A stretch of DNA of 64,000 bases from Cylicocyclus nassatus (taxonomy: Eukaryota; Nematoda; Chromadorea; Rhabditida; Strongylidae), in contig CATQJL010000112.1 in assembly GCA_958299035.1 (NCBI GenBank), forward strand, positions 10,206,880 through 10,270,879, given 5' to 3'. Positions within the stretch are counted from its first letter, which is position 1. Every line of letters starts with the position of its first letter. The position numbers and the translations under genes are program-made. This document shows positions 9,774 to 20,000 of the stretch, piece by piece. The notes under the pieces were generated by a model that worked only from the letters and a program-made list of their open reading frames with translations, was not told where the DNA came from and ran no database searches.

Positions 9774-10221
9774 AGGCAGTAAGTCGGCAGAATGAGACCC
9801 GTGGCAAAGGTCACAAGGTAGGAGCCCCCATAATGGAACCTATGGGCCAAAGTTCGATCTTTCTCTGCCACTTCTAACCCCCGAAATTTCAAAGCGAAAG
9901 CAGCGCTCATCTCCTGTCCTCTCCGAACCCGCCCACCCCATGGACGAGTGAACGCGAAGCCCGTCATGGCGAAGACGCAGAGTCGTTGCGGGACCTCATG
10001 CTTATAGCATTGCGGCTGGCGCTCTGACCGCGGAAATCACTCGTCTATGGGGTGGGCGGGTTCGGAGAGGACAGAAGATGAGCGCTGCTTTCGCTTTGAA
10101 ATTTCGGGGGTTAGAAGTGGCAGAGAAAGATCGAACTTTGGCCCATAGGTTCCATTATGGGGCTCCTACCCTGTGACCTTGTTTTGCCACGGGTCTCATC
10201 CTGCCGACCCACTGCCTTTAA
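9770..10221. repeat. TTAA-ended foldback element, copy b
   Basis: Starts TTAAAGGCAGTAAGTCGGCAG and ends CTGCCGACCCACTGCCTTTAA. The arms of about 185 bp (9770-9953 and 10040-10221) are almost perfect inverted copies, including GGGGTGGGCGGGTTCGGAGA at the inner side. Its left TTAA is the right TTAA of copy a, so the two elements abut on one shared target site. Confidence 0.75.
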
Positions 10222-10437
10222 GGGCCGGGCATACTTCTCGCGATTTCAGTCGCGGCGCGATTTGGCAATATTCCAACTGTCCATTGCTCTCACTGTAAAC
10301 ACATTTTAAATGTACAGAAGATAAGGCGTTTTATCAGTGCATGTAAGTCATACACACTATGCATGTGCTGTTTGCTACAGTCGAGTAGATTTCCTGCTTA
10401 ATGTAGTGTCCGTGCAGATGCAGACGCGACAACGCTG

Positions 10438-12307
10438 AGGAGTCGATAATTGCCTGACGAGTTTCCGAGCTAGTGTTTTCCAGTGTTTTCTCTGCTTATT
10501 CTATGCTTTTTAGGTGATTTGTTGCTGATAAAGAAGAAAAGGGTAAGTTAGAGAATAGTTTCTGTTTTCTGAGAAGTTCTATCATCGCATATTCACAGAT
10601 ATCCACGTGGAAGCAGTTCGCGTAGCTTCTTGTCTATTTTTTTGTCACTTCCTCTTTCTTCTTGTGGTACTTCTTTGAACGCTAGTGGGTTTTTATGATT
10701 GACTTATTGTCTTTATCACATGAAGTACTTGATTAAAATGCTATTTCTTATGGATGCAAGCCGAAGCTGCTCCAAGACAAGCCAGCTAGCGTTCAAAGAA
10801 ACGCCTCACAAGAAGGAGGAGGTTTGAAAGAAGAGGCGGCGTGGCAGGAGTTCCCAAAGCCAAGCCGCTTTTTCTCGCAGGGGTACTTGGCACCTCCAGA
10901 AATCCCTTGGAGGACATCACACCTTCTCGGGTCAGAGGGCGCGCCCATCACTCCTCCCTCTAGGCGCCCTCATTCTAAATTGTGTACACGCACGCTAAAA
11001 CGTGCTTCATTGTATATGATAATAATCGAACTGAAATCAAGAAACAAACAAAAAATTCTATGTTTCTATGAGGATCCGTAAATAACTGCAGCTAACTTTC
11101 AGCATTTCGAGTCATGTTTTAGTCATGTTTTCGGATGAAATGACGCTTCCTTAAAAACTTGTAAGTACTCGCGTTGAGTGAGCTTGTGAAGCATATCATA
11201 TTAAAACAAAGTAAAAATATAAATCAGTATTATAAATCAAGCAGAAGTAATGAGTCTTCCAGCTAAAGATATAGAAGCGAAAGCAAATTCACAGACGCTC
11301 TAAAATCCATTTAAGAATATACGAATACCATATTTTTCAAATTCAGTGTCGTATTTGGAACTCTTAGCCAACTTTTCATCACGCGACGAAGTTTGTTATT
11401 CTAGTACATCGTTTATGGGGAATACTACACTTGAAAATCTCTGATAGTTTGGATTTTATTGATCGTTAGTGTGTAGTTGAGTTGGAATATATGATGGCAG
11501 ACGGAAGCAGGAAAATGTATGTTTTCAAATATCCTAGCTATTACAGAAAACGTTGTGTTGATTATCCGGAAACTTTGATATGCTCCTTTCAAAATAGGTT
11601 CTTCTAACTTTGAGAAGGTAATCGGGTTCTTGGCCACTTCCGGTCACCCATTTATCAAAAATTCTTGGTGCTAAATCAGTTCAATCAGATGACCAGTAAG
11701 ATACAACTGAAAAACTAGATCCTCTGATATTTCGAATGGGCGGGTATTCTACTCAAAAAAAATTCTGTGCAATTTTTCTCTTCTGAGGATAATGTTCATG
11801 TATTCATTTTTGAAAGGTTGGCGCAGCAGAAGTTTCCCAGGCTTCCTCACCTGAGGGATGATAACTATGTTTTTCGTTCATCTCTATGTTTTCTCATATT
11901 ACCTAATAAGCGAATCATGTTCTCGCTGCTGGCTCACCTCACAATGAGGCCAGTGAATGGGTGGAGCAATGGGCGGAGACTGACCTCTGAGGCGCGAAGG
12001 TGCTAGAACCCTTCTGGGTGCGAAGGCCGGTGCGAAGTTGGTGCGAGGAAAGGTGCTAGGAACTCCTGCACGCCCTCCGAAAGAAGAAGTGACAGAAGAA
12101 TAGGAAATGACAAAAAATAGACAAGAAACTGACGCGAAATACTTCCACGTGGATATCTGTGAATATGCGATGATAGAACTTCTCAGAAAATAGAAACACT
12201 CTTTAACTTACCCTTTTCCTCTTTATCGGCAACGAATCAACTAAAAAGCATGAAATAAGCAAAGAAAACACTGGAAAACAGTAGCTCGGGAACTCGCAAG
12301 GCATTTA
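10438..12307. repeat. long inverted repeat, inner pair 1
   Basis: Left arm near 10470-10670 contains TTTTCCAGTGTTTTCTCTGC, CATCGCATATTCACAGATATC and TATTTTTTTGTCACTTCC. The right arm near 12083-12300 carries their reverse complements in the right order (GAAATGACAAAAAATAGAC, GATATCTGTGAATATGCGATG, GCAAAGAAAACACTGG). The interior, about 10990-11930, is AT-rich and has no supportable gene. Confidence 0.7.
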
Positions 12308-14634
12308 TTGACGCCCAAGTGTTGGAGGGACTGTAGATCCGCCCTTAGCTGGGGATCCCTCGATTGGAGCACGGATCCTGTTTGGAGCGCCTTCTCTTAC
12401 CGCTCGTTTTTAACAGCATCTTGACAAGCAGGATTTGTTTTCAGCTCTCTAAAACTTCATTTGCACTTCCTAGCACATACTCAGGATGTGGTAACAAAGA
12501 GCGCTTCTGGATACAAACTCTAAAAACATCTTTTTTGACTAAACGAGTATTGACAAATGCGGCGACTTTACCCTTCGATTGATCCACCTTGGAAGCGAAG
12601 CCATTCTGAACGCTGAGCTAACTACTTTTCATCGAACGGCCTTGTTCGGCTGAAAGCCGTGAAGATCGTTGAAATTTAATTCAGCATGTTCGTTACCTAG
12701 CATTAGTATGCCTTGAATACGCTTGTGTCCGAGCTAGCGATGGGAAAATCAGCGGTACAACACTGCGAATGTCTGCTGGAAGGAATATCCGACATTTTGT
12801 GATACGAGCTTTCCCTAGTACACATGCGATTTGATCAGTCCACTTCTAGCAATCCAATACGAAAAACATTACAAATTTGCTCAAAACTTTGTCAAGGAAT
12901 TTCTCCAATACGTGATTATGGATACCCTACTTTTCTAAGTTTTGATACCCTCTCGCGGAGTTACATTGGGTGTACGGGCGGAAAGCGAAGATCTGCCTGG
13001 AACTCTGGGCATGAGGGGGCATCTGACGCGCTAATCACATAAATCGCGTTCATTTCGCATGATAGATTTTTTACTATTTACTATCCCAGCCGACCCCTAA
13101 TGAAAATCTCCGAATTCACTGAAACCTTGTGTAGGGGGGGGGGAGGTTATCTAGCATGCTTCTCACAAATAACATATTCATCCGTCACGCTAACACCTTA
13201 TTACAGCGTGTATACGCATAAGTTCGAAATCCTAGATATTGCTGGAAGTTCGTCCAGACGGCATTCGACACACTGATCGCAAAAATCGTGCACTTTTCGC
13301 ACAGCAAGCCTGGTGAAGTTACGGTGTGGAGGTGCAGTGAGGGGCAGTTACGTACTTTGCTGCAATTTTGTTATAATAGAGCGTATACATAAGTAGACCC
13401 CTTTTTGGTTCTTACAAGGTAAGGGACACTATCTTATAGAGCATAAAACGCTGATTACGAATCTGCTTTCCTTACCTGCAAAGCGCTTTTATGAGGGAAG
13501 TTTTGGAAATTTTTTGAGGTAAAAATTTAATGATTTGTCTAAGGTAAAAACAGGCGTTGAGTAAATATCGGCACTTAGAAAGAGTGATGACTGACATGGA
13601 TTTGTTAGACTGGAGGTATTTATTGCATAAAAGCCCCTGGTAGTAATCATGGCCCAATTTAAGCTCACGGATCAAGGTTCTGAATGCTTGTAGCCTCGCT
13701 ATCGGATTTTTGTATGGAAAATTTTCATAACTCTCCTCCCAGAGGCGCTTTGCAGACAAGGAAAGCAGATTTGGAATCAGCATTGCATGCTTTATAAGAT
13801 AGTGTACATTTTATAAAGACGCCATTTCGACCAAGTATCCTTCCCTTGTTAGACCAATTTAAATCTCGAAAATCCACAAAGCCGTGTATGCGAGATGAGC
13901 GCAATATACGTGATCAGAAGGTCAGACACCCCCCCCCCCCTTCACAAAGTTGCATACGATTCGACCGGTTGCCGCATATCTACTGTAACTTTGCTAAAAG
14001 GTCTTCAAGAGCAAAAAGGCAACTCTTTCTTCAAATCCCAAGGTCGCGACTAGTCGCTCTAGGCGAATTTCCACACAAATCTGCGACTACGTCCCCAAGT
14101 CGCATCCCCACTATAACTTAAGGCGCTACCATGACAAACGAATTTTTTATCCGTGATCTGCGTAACTCTTTGGGCAAACAGCGACCTATCTCAAAGAATG
14201 CACATGGCATTCGTGATAGTAGGCCGAATAACCCCCGTGCAAAGTTCCAGCGAGATCTGAGACCCTGACCTACACGGCAAAGGCCATACCATGCGAAATG
14301 AATATCGTTTCCTAATCTGCAGGTCAAATAAGCCCCGAAAGAGAACTTTCAGCAAAATTCGTGATATTGAATTTTTGTTTGAACTAGGTAGACTGTGTCT
14401 CCACTGTTCATAGCCTACAGCAATCTGGAGCGTACCCAGTGAAGTGCTTAGGATACAAAACATCACTCACAGTAGTGAGGGACCGCAAATGAAAGTTACA
14501 AAGAGCTGAAAACAAATCCTGCTTGTCAAGATGCTGTTAAAAACGAGCGGTAAGAGATGGCGCTCCAAACAAGATCCGTGCTCCAATCGAGGGATCCCCA
14601 GCTAAGGGCGGATCTACAGTCCCTCCAAGTGTTG
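12308..14634. repeat. long inverted repeat, inner pair 2
   Basis: Left arm 12308-12450 (GTTGGAGGGACTGTAGATCC, GGGGATCCCTCGATTGGAGC, AGGATTTGTTTTCAGCTCT) is mirrored at 14505-14634 (AGAGCTGAAAACAAATCCT, GCTCCAATCGAGGGATCCCC, GGATCTACAGTCCCTCC). The interior holds diverged copies of the 125-bp family in both orientations (12880-13480 plus, 13750-14350 minus). Confidence 0.7.
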
Positions 14635-14939
14635 TCGCGTCTGCAGGGACACTATATTAAGCAGGAAATCTACTCGACTGTAGTGTCCGATCTGAGGAGT
14701 TCTGGCGAATTCAAATCGCGTCGCGACTGAAATCGCGTGAAGTATGCCCGGCTCTTTAGGCAAAAGCCGCCAAAAGGTGTATCGCGCGCGGCAGTGGTCT
14801 TATAAGGAAAGCATTACGGTCGTGGGAAACTTTTATACCACAGGAATTGCCTTTATTGTAGGGATTAAGCACGATATTCTTGAAACAGCACTTTAGATAA
14901 TTCCCTGCCAAGGCTGCAGGCGGTTCACGATTTTTACGC

Positions 14940-15350
14940 GTTGCCACGCGAAATGACTACGATATTTGTCATCAGCGGCTCAAATAACCCCCATATACCG
15001 ACTTTGAGCAAGATCCGTCATTAAATTTTGGGGCCCGGATAGCCAAATAGCGCCATCAGGTTTTTTAGAATTACCCTCACTTCTATCGATATTGATTTTT
15101 TGCAAAGTTTGAGCCACGGAGCTGGGAGTGAGGAAAGTAGGTGAGCATGCTGATTACTAACACAGCGGAAATAGGGAATTGCATGTAGAAGTGTGCACAG
15201 GGAAAGGTTGTACAGAAATAAGAAAGAGACCTTTACACGTTTCGGACCGCGAAATCGCGCGCGGCGAAAAAGAGTGCACTTTCAGCCGTTAGCCTACAAA
15301 GGGACCTTATTTCGCAGCCTGTGGGCCACATTTGTAATCAGCATGTCAGA
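14940..15350. repeat. degenerate members of the 125-bp family
   Basis: TTTTTTGCAAAGTTTGAGCCACGG...GCTGGGAGT near 15098-15130 closely matches TTTTTTTGCAAAGATTGAGC...GGGGCTGGGAGT near 8708-8741. It is followed by GCATGCTGATTACTAACAC at 15143 and, inverted, by TTTGTAATCAGCATGTC near 15330. No coding potential is recognised. Confidence 0.5.
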
Positions 15351-16899
15351 TAAGCTCCATATCCGAAGTTCTGAGTGAATTTGAAGTGTTTGAATTTTGT
15401 CGCTTGAGAGGGACTTTTGTGCTTTCTTGAAAGATATGAACAAGAACTCAGTTTCTAATAGTATCCAAAAGTATCTATGTTGTACACGGTACACATCATT
15501 ATTAAAACTACGGTTTTTCACTTTGATATCGAAGCAAAGGAAAGTTGCGACGTCGCACGCGTCGTTCGCGTCGCCGCACTTCGTTGCAACTGATGTTCGA
15601 TTTGTCCTTATATCTCCTAAACAAATATCGATGGCACAACTCTACAGAGTCACTTGAAAAGTAGGAGCTTAGACCTTTGACATAACAACTTTAGACTAAA
15701 AGGAAACCTCCTGCAAACGCCAAAAAGATCCTTCAAAGCAGCGTGCTGCACCATGTGCAGCACCGGTCCGAAACGTGTTAATCGTTTTTGACAAAGCCGG
15801 GCGGAGTTGGGTAAGCCAGCTAGTTGAGCAATAAAAATGCGTAGTTCTCTACAGATAGCTGGCAACATTGGGAATTACTTAAAGTAAACAGCCGTACTGT
15901 GACAGTTCAGCGATTATTTCCTGAAATCAAGAACATGCGATGAAGAAAACAACAATGGAGCGCGATGAAACGGCAGTGGATTTCACATACGAATAGGAGT
16001 TGTAGGTAAGGTGTACATATAGCGGATACGAAGTTTGAAGCGGGCACGAAAATCAACCACACAGTACGCGCAAAGCATTACTCGCTCGATTCTTTCTATA
16101 ACGCTAGGCAATTGATGTAAGGAAGGGGGGGGGGGGAAGGGGGGGGGGGGTGGAGAGGGGAGAACGTCAGCGGAGGGTAAAAAATGAGAGGACTGGATAC
16201 GTTCCAGCTGGTGGCTTCTGATAACGTGCGATTCATGGCGTCCCATGGCGATTCCCTGCAAGTATAGACGCCGACGCAACGCATGCATCGCGCAACATTG
16301 CGCACGGTGTTGCAGAAGCATTTCTGTTGTTTTCACCCTCGACACGTGCTGTCCAGTTTCATGTGCTGAACAGATTTGAAGGTGATTTTACAGGTACTGA
16401 CATGGTCAGGCCGAGGTTTTCGCTTGACAGGTGGCAACAAGTCAAAAATGAGCTGGCAAGCTCCCATTGCGACATGGACGCTTGGTGGTTGGAGGGACGC
16501 TGCTCCTGCGGATTGGTGCGACGTACATTTGGATTTTTATGGACTGCTGAGAATAACGTCGGTACTCGAATGTTTCCGCTAACTCATTGCTTGGAATCAT
16601 AACAGGTGAGTCGTACATGTTTTGTCGTACAAGGGAGTATCCTTGCGCAACTTCGGTGGCGCACGAAATGACTTCCTTCTGAAGGATATGTCAGCACTAG
16701 CCCTTTTATTGAGCAGTCTAAACGGAACTTTTACATGTTCTACTTCGTAGAAACTTATGCTGCGCAGTCGCAGATATAAGCGCGGAGCCCATCGGACTAA
16801 CTCAGCTGTGCTTTTCGAGTGCGAATTAATGCAGTGGGAAATTTTTTGAACCGATTTGTATGTTCCGAAAAATATAACATAAACAAATTATATAATCTT
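15351..16899. other. intergenic, no gene supported
   Basis: No recognisable protein. A G-run pair at 16125-16151 is low complexity. A possible plus-strand exon at about 16393-16580 (acceptor TTTTACAG before it, 62 codons, Trp-rich) has no neighbouring exon that I can pair with it. I do not call a gene. Confidence 0.5.
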
Positions 16900-16905
16900 T
16901 TTATT
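16900..16905 (-). promoter_or_regulatory. polyadenylation signal AATAAA of anc-1
   Basis: Minus-strand AATAAA lies about 50 nt after the anc-1 stop (16956-16958) in an A/T-rich 3' UTR, the usual nematode spacing. This places the 3' end of the transcript near 16880. Confidence 0.7.
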
Positions 16906-16955
16906 AACAAAAAAATCATATGAAGCCTGCATCAAATTGTACACCTTCGTGCTGT

Positions 16956-17093
16956 TTAGAAAGGCGGAGGTCCATTGATAAATTCAAGAGATGGATCAAA
17001 GCTTCTTGCGAAGTTATTAAGAAGTTGACAACAATACTCGTCATCGCAGTGTGGGACCAGACAAGCTGCTCCCAATAGCAAAACCAGCATTGC
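16956..17093 (-). CDS. anc-1: anc-1 last exon: KASH domain
   Basis: Acceptor TTTCAG then 45 codons and TAA at 16956-16958. The exon opens with a hydrophobic span (AMLVLLLGAACLV), then PHCDDEYCCQLLNNFARSF and ends INGPPPF. The PPPF tail is what inserts into the SUN trimer, and the Cys pair in DDEYCC lies in the segment where KASH-SUN disulfides form in this family. All hallmark residues are present, so the end looks functional. The join to the previous exon (ALPLQ then AMLVLLLG) is phase 0 and completes the membrane span. Confidence 0.95.
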   Translation of the reverse strand, partial: AMLVLLLGAACLVPHCDDEYCCQLLNNFARSFDPSLEFINGPPPF

Positions 17094-20000
17094 CTGAAAT
17101 CGAAGGTATCTTTATTTTTGGCGTATAAAGGTGTCAATGAAAGAGGAGCATTGACTCATGGACAGCGTAGTGAGTGAAATTTGAGAAGATGCATCGATTT
17201 TTTTACAACAAGACTACTCTGTGACTTGATTAAAAAGAGATGTTACCAACCTGAAGAGGCAATGCTGTACGTAGAACCCGTCTCCATCGCGACCGTTGCC
17301 GACGGAATTGTGAAGCCGCCACAATGCCAGTGGCGGTGTCCGGAATCGGGGAAAGCATTCCCGAAGACGAACCGTCGATGGATTCAAACTCGCTCATCGA
17401 GTCTGTGTCTGACGGAAGCCCCTCGAATCCATGTTCAGCGAGTACACTATATGGATGTGTCTCGGGATATAATGCGGCAAGTACTTCAGCAGCAGCATCG
17501 ACGTCATATTCTTCTGGTGCTGCTACTTCCATGCTTGCTTGAGGCGCTTGTCGAAGCGCTTCCAGAAGGTCTTGAGCACGTTGCATAAGTCGATCAAGGC
17601 TAGCCGAGGTGCTGCTCTCGATAAACCGACGACTTTGCGCACTACGTTCCACGATCACCTTTTGGTTTTCCAAATGAGCGATAATGTCCAGTAGAAGTGA
17701 CTCATGACTCTGAAATCAGCTTTTTGGACTCATGTCGATTCGTCGCGAAATCAAGCCATAATTTCTATCACCGACTCCACGATTCATGTAGAGGCGGGGT
17801 TTTGCCAACTCAATGCGTGACGGTTTTTGATAGCGAGAGAGTACGAAAAACAGTGCTATGACGTGGAGGTTTCACAAGTTAGTCCTTAAAACCAGGGAAA
17901 GTCCCCAACCCGCCTTTACACGAATCGCGGAGACGATCATACTTTTCACACTATCTTCTCGTATTTCACGAGCTGGTTAGGGAAGTTGATTGCATGCTTA
18001 TAGACCTGATGCTTGATATAGTGTTTTTATGGTGTCAACATTTGCCGACAACACTGTGCGTGAGCAAATTCCCAACGGGCGCAGAAGTCTAGTGCGCTTT
18101 GTGGCCATCTTGCATGCGCAAATTAGCGGCTTTACAAGCGCTGCAATTCGTTCAGCGCAGATGTTGCCGACAAGTGTTCTCAGGCATTGGTGGTTAAAGG
18201 CACCGTCCACCCAAAATGGAGGTTGGCGAGATTATGATGGCATACTAGTGTGGGCCCCACACTAGGCAAACCCTCAAGCTTCGCCGCAAAAGACTGCTTC
18301 TGGAGCGAGAAATCCGCTCCGGAAGTAGCAAAGTAGGTGGGGCGACCTAGTTCGCCCTGCCCACTTGCATGCTTCGCCTGCGCTTCTTGCAGAGGGTTCT
18401 CGAAACAAGGATTTTTGGGGGTTTCGCGGATTTTCGACTCCATATTCGGAATCAGGGCTTTCAGAAGGCTTGAAGGCGACAAAAACATTGAATTCGAAAT
18501 TTTGGGTGTGCCTTTAAGTCTCACGAGAGTCCACTCACTAGGCGCAAGGTTTACAACATGAAGATACCATTTGATTCAACTGGATTGGCTTCGGGAGGGA
18601 GGGGCCTCGTGACCTAATTAAGGCTAGGTAGATGATCAGAGCACTCGCGCGAGAGAGACGCAGGTGCGTCGCGTGCGCGAGCGGCCTCAACCAGGTCATA
18701 AAACCCCGCCCTCCCGAAGCCAAGCCAGTTGAATCAACGGCTATGCGCGCGTTTCGCGCCGCTCAGCTTACTGCTTCGGCGCCTGATGACACTACGGACT
18801 GCATCTCTTTCAGTCTGGTCTCGATTTGTGAGAAGATTGCGGCCAGATTGGAAGAGAGATTTTTTGGAACATGTCATTTCCTACTCACAAACTCAGCTGC
18901 TTATTCGTCAAAGCCTAATACATTGTAATATGATGTTTAATCGCTACTCACCAGAATATCTTTTTGTTGGTCGTCTTCAGCGCTGAGCTCTTCGCTGCAG
19001 TTGTTGAGCTCGGTTGTTAGTATATCCAAAGTTCTATTCAACTGCGCTTCAGCGGTGATCTCTGCAGCTAATCGTTCTGTGATTTCCTGCAAAAGTACAA
19101 AATTTGACTAAACTTTTTTTTAGGAAAGGCTAGAAATACCTCATATAGCTTTTCTGTACGTTCTTGATCAACTATAAAGAAGCGGACTTCTTGTGAAACA
19201 TGCAGTGAAGGTTGCAGTGACAACGCGATCTCATTGAGCTCCTTCTCTGCAGAGCGAAGCCGCTCGATGTCCACATATAGATACTGCAAAAAAATACTTA
19301 GATACGTACTATAAGAAGTCATAGCTATGCTCACTTTTAGATTTTGCAGTTGTAGTTCGCCTGTTGTAATAGGGACTAATTCTGTTCGCTCTTGCACGCT
19401 CCTAAGTTTGTTCAATACCGCTTCTAGAAGTTTGCTGGCTTCATCCCTTAGGTGCACGAATAAGTCCCAGTTGTTAGCGCGTTCCTCCAAGGCTGGAACC
19501 ATGTGTGTGGCGGAAGAGAGCACGACTTTGAGAGGATTAACAGAAGGATGAGATTCTGGAGCATCTTTCAAGATATTAACGGCCTTTTCGCATTCAGTTT
19601 TCATCTCCTCTGTAATTGGTCGATAATATGACGGATTTCCTTCTGTATCTCCTAGGAGCTGGTTAGCATCATTGATAAGTTGTATCAGTCGTGTAGATAT
19701 AGGACTGATGGCATCCGTGATTTCTTTCTCTGCTGCTTGTTTTGCAAGTTCATCCTCCAGCGCGCTTATACGCCGCTGAAAATACATGGTATCAAGTCGA
19801 GTTACTCACAGGAGAAATAGTTATTCATGTGAAGACGTAGTATTATTTCTGACACAAAATTTCAACCAAAATTTCAAAAAACCTGTTCAAATCTTTCAAT
19901 GGAAGGCGTGGTGAATGCCACGCCATGTTTTAGAAATATTATATTCAAGCTCAATCTCTCAGTTGTTTTCAATTTCAAAGTATCTGTGAAAGAAATGTAT

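Larger units (their letters stand above)
10225..14752. mobile_element. nested foldback DNA-element cluster
   Basis: The outer ends are inverted repeats: GCCGGGCATACTTCTCGCG at 10225 and CGCGTGAAGTATGCCCGGC ending at 14752, continuing inward through CGCGATTTCAGTCGCG and, at 10378-10437 against 14634-14690, ACAGTCGAGTAGATTTCCTG. The same ends bound a 0.2-kb element at 25972-26188. Inside are two further inverted pairs (10438-10700 with 12083-12300, and 12308-12450 with 14505-14634). No transposase frame is visible, so this is a non-autonomous or composite element, probably built by nested insertion. Confidence 0.65.
17710..18771 (-). other. anc-1 intron with two inserted elements
   Basis: 1,062 bp if the small upstream exon is real. 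It holds the TTAA-ended element at 18194-18517 and the hairpin at 18573-18736. The remainder (17710-18190) shows nothing I recognise. Confidence 0.6.

Noticed and set aside
9523..9877. Overlapping frames of about 95 codons on both strands
   Set aside because: They arise from the inverted arms of two foldback elements, which make both strands look alike.
15983..16345. 120-codon minus-strand frame with a poly-Pro stretch
   Set aside because: The prolines come from the G-run low-complexity tract at 16125-16151. No splice context or homology is evident.
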